Assembly: GCA_017302455.1 (NCBI GenBank) | Contig: JAFLDO010000005.1 | Span: 62,001-126,000, forward strand | DNA length: 64,000 bases | Direction of reading: 5' to 3' | Source: Accumulibacter sp. | Lineage (GTDB): Bacteria > Pseudomonadota > Gammaproteobacteria > Burkholderiales > Rhodocyclaceae | Part shown: piece by piece, positions 20,825 to 29,363 of the stretch | Numbering within the stretch: the first letter of the stretch is position 1 | How the letters are laid out: each line of letters starts with the position of its first letter | Made by a program: the position numbers and the translations under genes | The notes under the pieces: model-generated | What the model was told of the DNA's origin: nothing | Database searches by the model: none | What the model saw: only the letters and a program-made list of their open reading frames with translations

Positions 20825-22672
20825 ATGGCTTGGACACGCAAGGTTCTTCGCGTTAACCTCACCCAGGGGAGCTGTGTCAGCGAACCGTTGAACATGGCTT
20901 GGGCGGCGCAGTATCTCGGTCAACGTGGGCTGGCCAGCAAGTATCTGGTCAGCGAGATTGACCCGCTGGTCGACCCACTGGCGGCAGAGAACAAGATCAT
21001 CTATGCCACCGGCCCGCTGACCGGGACGATGGCGTCTACCGGCGGCCGCTATTCCGTGGTCACCAAGGGGCCACTGACCGGTGTCATCGCCTGCTCGAAT
21101 TCCGGTGGCTTCTTCGGCGCCGAACTCAAGGCGGCCGGGTGGGACATGATCATCGTCGAGGGCAAGTCCCCGCGCCCGGTCTATCTGCATATCGAGAACG
21201 ACAAGGCGGTACTGCTTGCCGCGGAGGATCTCTGGGGCAGGACCGTCTGGGACACCGAAGGCACGCTCAAGAAGCGTCACCAGGATCCCTTGCTGCGGGT
21301 GTCCAGCATTGGTCGCGCCGGCGAGAATCAGGTCCTCTTCGCGGCGATCGTCAACGATCTGCACCGCGCAGCCGGGCGCTCCGGTGTCGGTGCGGTGATG
21401 GGATCGAAGAACCTCAAGGCGATTGCCGTTCGCGGTACGCTTGGGGTGGGCAACATTGCCGATCCGAAGTCCTTCATGGCGGCAGTCGCTGCCGGCAAGA
21501 AGGTGCTGGCAGAAAACGCCGTGACCGGGCAGGGGCTGCCCACCTACGGCACGCAGGTTCTGATGAACGTGATCAACGAAATGGGTGCTTCGCCGACCCG
21601 CAACCATCGCGACGTGCAGTTCGAGGGGGCACGCAAGATCTCGGCTGAAGCGATGCACGAAAAGCGCACGACGGATGGCAAGACGCATCTCGTCACCAAC
21701 CAGGCCTGTTTTGGGTGCACGATCGCCTGCGGCCGGATTTCGCGTATCGACGAAACCCACTTCTCGGTCGAGACCAAGCCGCAGTATTGGGGGGCCAGTG
21801 GCGGCCTCGAATACGAAGCCGCCTGGGCGCTGGGCAATGCCAACGGGGTCGACGATCTGGAGGCCCTTCAGTATGCCAACCTGGTGTGCAACGAAGACGG
21901 CATGGACCCGATCTCGTTCGGTGCGACAGTCGGCGCGGTGATGGAGCTTTACGAACTGGGCATCCTGACCCGCGACGACATCGGCCTCGAGGCGCCTTTC
22001 GGTTCCGCTGAAGCGCTCTGCCGTCTGGCCGAAATGACCGCGCGTGGCGAGGGTTTCGGCAAGGTCGTCGGGCTGGGGTCTAAGCGCCTGTGCACGCGCT
22101 ATGGCCGACCGGACTTGTCGATGACCGTCAAGGGGCAGGAGTTCCCCGCGTACGACGGGCGTGCCCTGCAGGGAATGGGTCTCGCCTATGCCACGTCGAA
22201 CCGTGGCGCCTGCCATTTGCGCGGCTATATGGTGTCGAGCGAGGTTTTCGGCATCCCGGTGAAGACCGACCCGCGCGAGACTGCCGGCAAGCCCGAACTG
22301 CTGAAGGCTTTCCAGGATGCCACTGCCGCGGTCGACTCCAGCGGCTTGTGCGTCTTCACCACCTTCGCCTGGACGATGAACGACATTCAGCCGCAGATCC
22401 AGTCGGCGTGCGAAGGCGACTGGTCGCTGGAGTCACTGCTGCAGACGGGCGAACGCATCTGGAATCTCGAGCGGGACTTCAACCTGGCGGCAGGCATCAC
22501 CGGCAAGGATGACACGCTGCCGCCGCGCCTGCTCAACGAACCGTGCAAGACAGGCGCCTCGAAAGGCATGGTGGCCGAGCTCGGCAAGATGCTTCCCGAG
22601 TACTACAGCCTGCGTGGCTGGACGCCCGACGGAGTGCCGACAGCGGCGACGCGCGCGCGTCTGGGGCTCTGA
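20825..22672 (+). CDS. aorB: Tungsten-dependent aldehyde:ferredoxin oxidoreductase, large subunit
   Basis: Catalytic subunit that oxidises aldehydes to acids at a tungsten bis-pterin centre; related enzymes also run in reverse with strong reductants. The 615-residue protein has the AOR N-terminal domain (TRKVLRVNLTQG, ATGPLTGTMASTGGRY, SNSGGFFGAELKAAG), DLHRAAGRSGVGAVMGSKNLKAI, and the cluster ligands CFGCTIAC with a later cysteine in DSSGLCVF. It follows aorA by 12 bases and precedes a FAD subunit, so it is likely the mesophilic NAD-linked form, not a stand-alone archaeal type. The substrate range is unknown. Confidence 0.92.
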   Translation: MAWTRKVLRVNLTQGSCVSEPLNMAWAAQYLGQRGLASKYLVSEIDPLVDPLAAENKIIYATGPLTGTMASTGGRYSVVTKGPLTGVIACSNSGGFFGAELKAAGWDMIIVEGKSPRPVYLHIENDKAVLLAAEDLWGRTVWDTEGTLKKRHQDPLLRVSSIGRAGENQVLFAAIVNDLHRAAGRSGVGAVMGSKNLKAIAVRGTLGVGNIADPKSFMAAVAAGKKVLAENAVTGQGLPTYGTQVLMNVINEMGASPTRNHRDVQFEGARKISAEAMHEKRTTDGKTHLVTNQACFGCTIACGRISRIDETHFSVETKPQYWGASGGLEYEAAWALGNANGVDDLEALQYANLVCNEDGMDPISFGATVGAVMELYELGILTRDDIGLEAPFGSAEALCRLAEMTARGEGFGKVVGLGSKRLCTRYGRPDLSMTVKGQEFPAYDGRALQGMGLAYATSNRGACHLRGYMVSSEVFGIPVKTDPRETAGKPELLKAFQDATAAVDSSGLCVFTTFAWTMNDIQPQIQSACEGDWSLESLLQTGERIWNLERDFNLAAGITGKDDTLPPRLLNEPCKTGASKGMVAELGKMLPEYYSLRGWTPDGVPTAATRARLGL

Positions 22673-22673
22673 G

Positions 22674-23924
22674 TTGGCCAGCCACGTCATCATCGGCAAC
22701 GGCCCGGCCGGGGTGGTTGCCGCAGAGACGCTGCGACGCGTCGATCCACACAGCGAAATCACGCTGATTGGCGACGAAGCCGAACCTCCCTATTCGCGCA
22801 TGGCCATTCCCTATCTGCTGATGGGGCGCATCGGCGAGGAGGGAACCTATCTGCGCAAGGATGCGGGTCATTTCGAGGGTTTGCGAATTCGCTTGCGGCA
22901 GGGGCGAGTGACGGCCCTCGATACGGGTGCCCGGCGGCTTCGGCTGGCTGACGGCAGTGGTCTCGCTTACGATCGCCTGCTCATTGCCACCGGCGCCCAC
23001 CCGGTGCGTCCGCCGATTCCCGGCATTGATTCGCCGAAGGTATTGACCTGCTGGACACTGGCCGACGCGCGGGCCATTGCCGCCACGGTAAATCCCGGGG
23101 CGCGTGTGCTGCAGATGGGCGCCGGCTTCATCGGCTGCATCATCATGGAATCGCTGGCGGCCCGTGGCCCCCGGCTGACCGTCGTCGAAATGGGCGACAG
23201 GATGGTGCCGCGAATGATGGACGAGGTGGCCGGTGCGATGATTCGTCGCTGGTGCGAGGACAAGGGCGTTGGCGTTCGCACCGGCCGGCAGGTGGTGGCC
23301 ATCGCTCCCGCCGGCGAGGCCCTGCGGGTCACGCTCGACGACGGCGAAGCGATCGAGGTGGACGTGCTGATCAGCGCCACCGGCGTCAAGCCGAACATCG
23401 CCTTCCTCGCCGGCAGTGGCGTGGCGGTCGATGCCGGCATCCTCGTCGATGAGGCGATGCAGACCAACATCGCCGGCGTCCATGCTGCCGGCGATGTTGC
23501 CGAAGCGGTCGAACTGGGTACCGGCCGACGCGTGGTGAACGCGATTCAGCCCGATGCTGTCGAGCAGGCCCGCATCGCGGCGCTCAACATGGCGGGGCAA
23601 GCCGCGACCCTGCGCGGGACTTTCGTCTTCAACGTCCTTGACACCCTCGGGCTGATCTCGGTTTCCTTTGGTCAATGGCAGGGCGTGCCCGGCGGCGAGA
23701 CGGCAAGCCTGGTCGATCAGGCCGACTACCGCTACCTGCGCCTGGTTTTCGACGGTGACCGGCTGGTCGGCGCCAACAGTATCGGTCATACCGAGCACAT
23801 CGGCGTCCTGCGTGGTCTGATCCAGGGCAGGGTGCGTCTCGGGCCATGGAAAGACCGTTTGCTCGCCAACCCGCTGCAGTTGAGCGAAGCGTATCTCGCC
23901 AGAGGGCTGGCCGCTCTGCACTGA
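22674..23924 (+). CDS. aorC: FAD-dependent NAD(P) oxidoreductase subunit of the aldehyde oxidoreductase
   Basis: Pyridine nucleotide-disulphide oxidoreductase-type flavoprotein that probably passes electrons from the Fe-S subunit to NAD. The 416-residue frame has the FAD motif IIGNGPAGVVAAETL at the N-terminus, the NAD motif LQMGAGFIGCIIME near residue 150, and the second FAD motif AAGDVAEAVE near 270. Translation appears to begin at a TTG (22674), two bases after the aorB stop; no ATG or GTG gives a complete FAD motif. It is coupled to the MoaD-like gene by a TGATG overlap. Confidence 0.85.
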   Translation: MASHVIIGNGPAGVVAAETLRRVDPHSEITLIGDEAEPPYSRMAIPYLLMGRIGEEGTYLRKDAGHFEGLRIRLRQGRVTALDTGARRLRLADGSGLAYDRLLIATGAHPVRPPIPGIDSPKVLTCWTLADARAIAATVNPGARVLQMGAGFIGCIIMESLAARGPRLTVVEMGDRMVPRMMDEVAGAMIRRWCEDKGVGVRTGRQVVAIAPAGEALRVTLDDGEAIEVDVLISATGVKPNIAFLAGSGVAVDAGILVDEAMQTNIAGVHAAGDVAEAVELGTGRRVVNAIQPDAVEQARIAALNMAGQAATLRGTFVFNVLDTLGLISVSFGQWQGVPGGETASLVDQADYRYLRLVFDGDRLVGANSIGHTEHIGVLRGLIQGRVRLGPWKDRLLANPLQLSEAYLARGLAALH

Positions 23925-24178
23925 TGGAGATCGTTTTCAAGCTGTTCGCCTCGCTTTCCGACCATCTGCCGGCGGCGGCGCGGCGGACGAACGCGCTGCC
24001 GCTCGAAGTTGCCGACGACTGCAGCGTCGCCGCGCTGATCGATTCCTGGTCGTTGCCACCGCGAATGGTGCATCTGGTTCTGGTCAATGGCGAATACATC
24101 CCGCCGTCGCAGCGTGCCGGAAGACTGTTGACGGCTGGCGACGTGGTGGCGATCTGGCCGCCGATCGCCGGTGGCTGA
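23924..24178 (+). CDS. aorD: MoaD/ThiS-like ubiquitin-fold sulphur carrier
   Basis: Small sulphur carrier of 84 residues with the beta-grasp pattern (EIVFKLFASLSDHLP at the start, VLVNGEY in the middle, GDVVAIWPPIAGG at the end). The C-terminal Gly-Gly is the site of adenylylation and thiocarboxylation in this family. The gene overlaps the aorC stop (TGATG). In this operon it most likely supplies sulphur for a dedicated tungstopterin synthesis route, as in Aromatoleum-type operons; that role is inferred from context. Confidence 0.82.
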   Translation: MEIVFKLFASLSDHLPAAARRTNALPLEVADDCSVAALIDSWSLPPRMVHLVLVNGEYIPPSQRAGRLLTAGDVVAIWPPIAGG

Positions 24179-24181
24179 TGG

Positions 24182-24460
24182 GTGTCGCAGTATGTGATGA
24201 CTCTGACGCTGCGCGAGTTCGAGCGCCAGTTGCGGCCTCTGTTGGCCGGTTGGTCCGTCGACCGGCTGGCCGAGGGGTGGCGCTTGCGGCAAGAGGCTCG
24301 CACGGTGGACATCTGTTGCCGACCGCTGCCGGCCTTGCCGTTGGGCGCGCTCGCGTTGCCGCGTCTGGCGGTGTCCATCGACTTTGCCGGCAGCGAGCCG
24401 CTGCAGGAGGCCGCGTTCATCGACGACTTCATGCACTGTTTCCGGCGCGGTGGTGGCTGA
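24182..24460 (+). CDS. Small protein of the aldehyde oxidoreductase operon, function unknown
   Basis: A 92-residue protein starting at GTG (24182), three bases after aorD, with an ATG 15 bases downstream as an alternative. The sequence (LREFERQLRPLLAGWSVD, later RLAVSIDFAGSEPL and a C-terminal FIDDFMHCFRRGGG) reads like a compact alpha/beta domain with a CC pair at residues 45-46. No family is recognised. Its tight spacing implies cotranscription and a possible role in cofactor assembly, or in controlling the MoaD-like carrier, but this is inference only. Confidence 0.6.
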   Translation: MSQYVMTLTLREFERQLRPLLAGWSVDRLAEGWRLRQEARTVDICCRPLPALPLGALALPRLAVSIDFAGSEPLQEAAFIDDFMHCFRRGGG

Positions 24461-24476
24461 TGTGGTAGGATTTCAC

Positions 24477-24576
24477 GTGGCGGGTCTCCCCGCATCGCAG
24501 GATGGTGAACCTGGTCAGGTCCGGAAGGAAGCAGCCACAGCCGTCTCATGTGAGTGCCGGGGGTAAGGCTCGCCAC
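24477..24576 (+). ncRNA. ffs: Signal recognition particle RNA (4.5S RNA)
   Basis: The conserved apical loop and asymmetric bulge are present: ATGGTGAACCTGGTCAGGTC at 24502-24521, then CGGAAGGAAGCAGCC. The ends GTGGCG (24477-24482) and CGCCAC (24571-24576) pair to close a single long hairpin of about 100 nt, the short bacterial type. It directs Ffh to ribosomes making membrane proteins. Its place just before dnaX is common in Proteobacteria. Confidence 0.95.
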
Positions 24577-24690
24577 CTTTCCATGGGCCGGTCATTGCCG
24601 CGATTCGCGAAGCCTTGTGTGCGCCACCGCGGCCGGCACCCTCGGTAGCCGACCCCGAAAAACTCCCGCGGGGCCGCTTGCCCCATCTGC

Positions 24691-24696
24691 TAGAAT
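24691..24696 (+). promoter_or_regulatory. Possible -10 element of a leaderless dnaX transcript
   Basis: TAGAAT lies seven bases before the dnaX ATG (24704), so initiation at the usual distance would fall at the start codon itself. No Shine-Dalgarno sequence precedes the ATG, consistent with a leaderless mRNA or with reliance on an upstream promoter. Confidence 0.4.
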
Positions 24697-24703
24697 CCGT
24701 CCC

Positions 24704-26365
24704 ATGAGTTACCAAGTCCTGGCGCGCAAGTGGCGCCCGCGAACTTTCGCCAATCTGGTTGGCCAGGAGCATGTGGTTCGCGCGCTCACTCACGCACTGA
24801 CGGAACAGCGGCTGCATCATGCCTATCTGTTTACCGGCACACGCGGCGTCGGCAAGACGACGCTCGCGCGGATCCTGGCGAAGGCACTGAATTGCGAAAC
24901 CGGCGTCAGCGCGACGCCCTGCGGCACCTGCTCGGCGTGTCTGGAAATCGATTCGGGACGTTTCGTCGACCTCCTCGAGGTCGACGCGGCGACCAATACG
25001 CGTGTCGATGAGATGCGGCAGTTGCTCGAGAACGCCGTCTATGCGCCGACCCGCGGTCGCTTCAAGGTCTATGTCATCGACGAGGTGCACATGCTCTCGA
25101 CGTCGGCGTTCAACGCCATGTTGAAGACCCTCGAAGAACCCCCGGAGCACGTGAAATTCATTCTGGCGACCACCGACCCGCAGAAGATTCCGGTGACGGT
25201 TCTTTCCCGCTGCCTGCAGTTCAATCTCAAGCAGATGACGCAGCCCCTGATCGCCAGCCATCTCAAGCACATCCTCGAAGTCGAGGCCATCAGCGCCGAT
25301 ACCGGAGCGCTGCATTTGCTCGCCCGCTCGGCGGCGGGCAGCATGCGCGATGCGCTGTCGCTTCTCGATCAGGCGATCGCGCACGGTTCGGGCAAGGTCG
25401 AGGAAGCACAGGTCCGGGAAATGCTTGGCTCGGTCGACCTCGACCAGCTGTTCTCCATTCTCGATGCCTTGCTGGCTGGCGACGCGGCCGCTTTGTTGCG
25501 GATCGCGGACGACATGACGGCGCGCAGCCTCTCGTTTGACGCGGCGTTACAGGAGATGGCGAGCCTGTTCACCCGTTTGCAGATTGCCCAGCTGGCGCCT
25601 CGGGCGATCGCTGACGACATGCCGGAGCGGTCGCGGGTTCTCGAACTGGCGACCGCTCTCGATCCCGAGTTCGTTCAGTTGGCCTACCAGATCGCTGTGC
25701 ATGGCCGCCAGGAACTGCCTCTGGCGCCGGACGAGCAGGCCGGCTTCATCATGACGCTGCTGCGCCTGTACACCTTCCGACCGGTGCTCGATGACGAGGG
25801 CGCAGGGCGCTCCACGGGGACCGCGCCGAGCGTCCCCCGTCCCCGGGCAGCACCAACGCCTCGGGCAGCCGTGCCGGCGGCAGCGACTGGCAGCCAGCGT
25901 ACGCCGGCTTCTGCGGACGGTGCGTTGGTCGGCGGGTCGGTGCCGCCCGCCGCTGCCGCGTCAGTGCCAGCGGTCGAGCCGGATCGCCCGGCCGGTGACT
26001 GGCACGCCATTCTGGCCGCGCTGAAGATCAGCGGCATGGCGCGGGAACTGGGTCAGCACTGCGAGTTGCGCGATCTTGCGGGAGCCCGGATGGTTCTCCG
26101 CCTGTCGCCGGCGCACCGCCATCTGCTGATCAAGCCGGCGCAGGACAAGCTGCAGCAGTCGCTCGCCGAGCATTTCGGTCGACCGCTGCAGCTCGCCATC
26201 GAACTCGATGAAGTCTCCGGCGACACGCCGGCGGCGACGGCGCAGCGCGATCGTCGCGAGCGACAGGATCGCGCCATAGCATCGGTCGAGAAGGACGGCT
26301 TCGTACGTGAAATCATCGACACCTTCGATGCCACACTGATCGAATCGTCCATTAAACCCATTTGA
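24704..26365 (+). CDS. dnaX: DNA polymerase III subunits gamma/tau
   Basis: Clamp-loader ATPase that assembles the replicative polymerase. The 553-residue protein has the AAA+ core with Walker A GTRGVGKTT (45-53), zinc-binding cysteines 64, 73, 76 and 79, Walker B VYVIDEVHML, the SRC sensor in TVLSRCLQF, and a C-terminal tau region after an Ala/Pro-rich linker (about 370-440). No obvious AAAAAAG slippery site was seen in the linker, so a gamma form by frameshifting is not predicted here. The ATG at 24704 (MSYQVLARKWRP) is the family's standard start. ybaB and recR follow. Confidence 0.96.
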   Translation: MSYQVLARKWRPRTFANLVGQEHVVRALTHALTEQRLHHAYLFTGTRGVGKTTLARILAKALNCETGVSATPCGTCSACLEIDSGRFVDLLEVDAATNTRVDEMRQLLENAVYAPTRGRFKVYVIDEVHMLSTSAFNAMLKTLEEPPEHVKFILATTDPQKIPVTVLSRCLQFNLKQMTQPLIASHLKHILEVEAISADTGALHLLARSAAGSMRDALSLLDQAIAHGSGKVEEAQVREMLGSVDLDQLFSILDALLAGDAAALLRIADDMTARSLSFDAALQEMASLFTRLQIAQLAPRAIADDMPERSRVLELATALDPEFVQLAYQIAVHGRQELPLAPDEQAGFIMTLLRLYTFRPVLDDEGAGRSTGTAPSVPRPRAAPTPRAAVPAAATGSQRTPASADGALVGGSVPPAAAASVPAVEPDRPAGDWHAILAALKISGMARELGQHCELRDLAGARMVLRLSPAHRHLLIKPAQDKLQQSLAEHFGRPLQLAIELDEVSGDTPAATAQRDRRERQDRAIASVEKDGFVREIIDTFDATLIESSIKPI

Positions 26366-26404
26366 TTCTTTTCTGGTTCTTTTGTTCACCTCGAGGCAAG
26401 CAAG

Positions 26405-26728
26405 ATGATGAAAGGCGGGATCGCCGGCCTGATGAAGCAGGCTCAGCAGATGCAGGAAAACATGAAGAAGGCGCAGGAGCAACTTGCGCAACTGGAGGTC
26501 GAAGGGCAGTCAGGAGCCGGCATGGTCAAGGTCTTGATGACCTGTGGTCACGACGTCCGCCGGGTGGCGATCGACCCGTCGGTGATGGATGACCGGGAAA
26601 TGCTCGAAGACCTCGTCGCGGCCGCGCTGAACGACGCCATGCGGCGTGCCGAGCAAGTCTCGCAGGAGCGCATGGCGGGCTTTTCCGCTGGTCTCAACCT
26701 GCCACCCGGGTTCAAGATGCCGTTCTGA
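26405..26728 (+). CDS. ybaB: Nucleoid-associated protein YbaB/EbfC
   Basis: Small DNA-binding protein that forms tweezer-like dimers. The 107-residue sequence [17 protein letters not shown], the basic/acidic helix with [19 protein letters not shown], and the C-terminal [16 protein letters not shown] are standard for the family. It sits in the conserved dnaX-ybaB-recR order and its stop overlaps the recR start (TGATG), so the two are translationally coupled. Confidence 0.95.
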   Translation: MMKGGIAGLMKQAQQMQENMKKAQEQLAQLEVEGQSGAGMVKVLMTCGHDVRRVAIDPSVMDDREMLEDLVAAALNDAMRRAEQVSQERMAGFSAGLNLPPGFKMPF

Positions 26729-27330
26729 TGAACGCCCCGTCGAGTCTCGAGTCACTGATCGAGGCTTTGCGTTGTCTGCCAGGCGTTGGTCCAAAGTCGG
26801 CTCAACGCATGGCCTACCATCTGATGCAGCACGATCGGCCGGGTGCCGATCGCCTGGCCGATGCGCTGCAGTTGGCGCTCGCTGCGCTGCGCCATTGTCA
26901 GCGTTGCAATACCTTCACCGAAACCGAGATCTGCTCTCGCTGCCTCTCGGCGAAGCGCGATCCCAGCCAGTTGTGTGTGGTCGAAACGCCGGTCGACATG
27001 AACATGATGGAGCAGACGCACGCCTATTCGGGCCTGTACTACGTCTTGATGGGTCGCGTCTCGCCACTCGACGGTATCGGGCCAGCCGAACTGCACCTCG
27101 AGCGGCTTCTGGCTCGTTGCGGTGACGGGCTGGTGCGTGAGGTGATCATCGCCACCAACTACACCAACGAAGGCGAGGCTACGGCACACTATCTTTCGGA
27201 AATGCTCCGCAGCCGCGGCGTCAGCGTGTCGCGAATAGCCCGTGGCGTGCCGGTCGGCGGCGAGCTGGAATACGTCGATTCGGGAACGCTGGCACAGGCC
27301 CTGCGTGAGCGTCGACCGCTTGCAGGCTAA
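26728..27330 (+). CDS. recR: Recombination mediator RecR
   Basis: Works with RecO and RecF to load RecA at gapped DNA. The 200-residue protein has the N-terminal helix-hairpin-helix ([20 protein letters not shown]), the four-cysteine zinc finger (CQRCNTF and CSRC near residues 57-72), the Toprim domain beginning [14 protein letters not shown], and the C-terminal [20 protein letters not shown]. It ends the dnaX-ybaB-recR unit; about 100 bases follow before petA. Confidence 0.96.
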   Translation: MNAPSSLESLIEALRCLPGVGPKSAQRMAYHLMQHDRPGADRLADALQLALAALRHCQRCNTFTETEICSRCLSAKRDPSQLCVVETPVDMNMMEQTHAYSGLYYVLMGRVSPLDGIGPAELHLERLLARCGDGLVREVIIATNYTNEGEATAHYLSEMLRSRGVSVSRIARGVPVGGELEYVDSGTLAQALRERRPLAG

Positions 27331-27350
27331 GCGTTTCAGGGGCCCAGCGA

Positions 27351-27379
27351 TTCAATCCGCGGCGGCTTTGGAGTATAAT
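27351..27379 (+). promoter_or_regulatory. Promoter of petABC
   Basis: A perfect -10 TATAAT (27374-27379) lies 17 bases after TTCAAT (27351-27356). The start would be near 27386, leaving a leader of about 45 bases to the petA ATG at 27431. Confidence 0.65.
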
Positions 27380-27430
27380 AATGCGGTTTAGTTCGTACCA
27401 ACTTTTCATCACGTCCTGGGAAACAGCGCT

Positions 27431-28027
27431 ATGAGCAATGAGTGCAAAGTGGACGGCGGGAGGCGACGGTTGGTCGTCGCGACCGCTGCGATCGGTGGGG
27501 TGGGGGCGCTGGCCGCGGTCGTGCCCTTCCTCTCCAGCATGCTGCCGTCCGAACGGGCCAAGGCTGCCGGTGCGCCGGTTGAGGTCGACCTCGCCAGCCT
27601 CGAGCCCGGTCAGATGATGACCGTCGAATGGCGGGGCAAGCCGGTGTGGATCATCAATCGCAGCGCACCAATGCTCGAAACGCTGCCCAAGCTCAACGAC
27701 TCGATGGCCGATCCGAAGTCCGAAAAACCGATGCAGCCGGCTTATTGCAAGAACGAGACGCGCTCGATCAAGCCGGAGATCATGGTCGCCGTGGGGATCT
27801 GTACCCATCTGGGTTGTTCGCCCTCGGCCAAGTTCAAGAAGGGTACCGAAGACGGTATGGACGCTGCCTGGCTGGGAGGTTTCCTGTGCCCGTGTCACGG
27901 CTCCACCTTCGACTTCGCCGGCCGGGTCTTCAAGAACAAGCCAGCTCCCGACAACCTCGAGGTGCCGCCGCACATGTATCTGTCGGAGAAGCGCATTCTC
28001 ATCGGTGAAGACAAGAAGGGGGCCTAA
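27431..28027 (+). CDS. petA: Ubiquinol-cytochrome c reductase Rieske Fe-S subunit
   Basis: Rieske [2Fe-2S] protein of the bc1 complex, which takes electrons from ubiquinol. The 198-residue protein has a twin-arginine signal anchor (GGRRRLVVATAAIGG, then a hydrophobic helix) and the cluster-binding loops CTHLGCSP and CPCHGSTFD. It is the first gene of petABC, three bases before petB. Transport by the Tat pathway and a single anchored N-terminal helix are expected. Confidence 0.96.
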   Translation: MSNECKVDGGRRRLVVATAAIGGVGALAAVVPFLSSMLPSERAKAAGAPVEVDLASLEPGQMMTVEWRGKPVWIINRSAPMLETLPKLNDSMADPKSEKPMQPAYCKNETRSIKPEIMVAVGICTHLGCSPSAKFKKGTEDGMDAAWLGGFLCPCHGSTFDFAGRVFKNKPAPDNLEVPPHMYLSEKRILIGEDKKGA

Positions 28028-28030
28028 GCC

Positions 28031-29350
28031 ATGGCGTCGAATACGGAATTCGAAAAGTACAAGTCGGACGGTTCGCTGCAGGGCAATCTGCTCGAGTGGG
28101 TTGACGCCCGCTTTCCGGCAACCTCGATGTGGCGCGGGCACCTGTCCGAGTACTATGCGCCGAAGAACTTCAACTTCTGGTACTTCTTCGGCTCCTTGGC
28201 CATGCTCGTGCTGGTCATCCAGATAGTCACCGGCATCTTCCTCGTCATGCACTACAAGCCGGATGCCTCGCTGAACGCGAATGGCATCCCCGTGGCTTTC
28301 GCCAGCGTCGAGTACATCATGCGCGACGTAAACTGGGGCTGGCTGATTCGCTACATGCATTCGACGGGCGCGTCGGCGTTCTTCGTCGTCGTCTATCTGC
28401 ACATGTTCCGCGGCATGCTGTACGGTTCGTATCGACAGCCGCGCGAGCTGATCTGGATCTTCGGCACCCTGATCTTCCTGTGTCTGATGGCCGAGGCCTT
28501 CATGGGCTATCTGTTGCCCTGGGGACAAATGTCCTTCTGGGGAGCACAGGTGATCGTCAATCTCTTTTCGGCGATACCGCTGATCGGTGAGCCCCTGTCG
28601 ATCTGGATCCGTGGCGACTTCGTCGTCGGCGACGCGACGCTCAACCGCTTCTTCTCGTTCCACGTCATCGCCGTGCCGCTGGTCCTGCTCGGCCTCGTCG
28701 CCGCGCACATCCTGGCATTGCACGAAGTCGGTTCGAACAACCCGGATGGCGTTGAAATCAAGAAGCGCAAGGACGTGCACGGGCATCCGCTCGATGGCAT
28801 TCCCTTCCATCCGTACTACACGGTGAAAGACATTGTCGGAGTCGTCGTCTTCCTGATGGTGTTCTCGATCATCGTCTTCTTCGCTCCGGAGGGCGGTGGC
28901 TACTTCCTCGAGTACAACAACTTCCTGCCTGCCGACCCGTTGAAGACGCCGCTGCACATCGCTCCGGTATGGTACTTCACGCCCTACTACTCGTTGCTGC
29001 GCGCCATGGTCTGGCCGCTGTTCGGGATTGACGCCAAGTTCTGGGGTGTCGTCGCGATGGGGGCTGGGGTCGTGATTCTCGCTTTCCTGCCATGGCTCGA
29101 TCGCAGTCCGGTCAAGTCGATCCGTTATCGTGGCCCGATCTTCAAGACCCTGCTGACGATCTTCGTGATCTCCTTCGTCATTCTTGGCTTCCTTGGCACG
29201 CAACCGCCGTCCTACGCTTTCTTCGGCGTCATCCCGAGCGCCCCCGTGGCGCAGGTCCTCAGTGCTTACTACTTTCTTTACTTCCTGACCATGCCCTGGT
29301 GGTCGAAGATCGACAAGTACAAGCCGGAACCTGATCGCGTGACGATGTAA
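28031..29350 (+). CDS. petB: Cytochrome b of the bc1 complex
   Basis: Membrane core of the bc1 complex with hemes bL and bH and both quinol sites. The 439-residue length matches fused mitochondrial-type cytochrome b rather than the split b6/subunit IV. Eight or more transmembrane helices are visible; heme-ligand histidines lie in RYMHSTGASAFF and in FFSFHVIAVPLVLLGLVAAH, and the Qo-site motif appears as FAPEGGGYF, a variant of the usual PEWY. The Pro-Glu of PEWY reads as Pro-Glu-Gly here, worth noting. petC follows by 13 bases. Confidence 0.93.
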   Translation: MASNTEFEKYKSDGSLQGNLLEWVDARFPATSMWRGHLSEYYAPKNFNFWYFFGSLAMLVLVIQIVTGIFLVMHYKPDASLNANGIPVAFASVEYIMRDVNWGWLIRYMHSTGASAFFVVVYLHMFRGMLYGSYRQPRELIWIFGTLIFLCLMAEAFMGYLLPWGQMSFWGAQVIVNLFSAIPLIGEPLSIWIRGDFVVGDATLNRFFSFHVIAVPLVLLGLVAAHILALHEVGSNNPDGVEIKKRKDVHGHPLDGIPFHPYYTVKDIVGVVVFLMVFSIIVFFAPEGGGYFLEYNNFLPADPLKTPLHIAPVWYFTPYYSLLRAMVWPLFGIDAKFWGVVAMGAGVVILAFLPWLDRSPVKSIRYRGPIFKTLLTIFVISFVILGFLGTQPPSYAFFGVIPSAPVAQVLSAYYFLYFLTMPWWSKIDKYKPEPDRVTM

Positions 29351-29363
29351 AGGAATGCAAACA

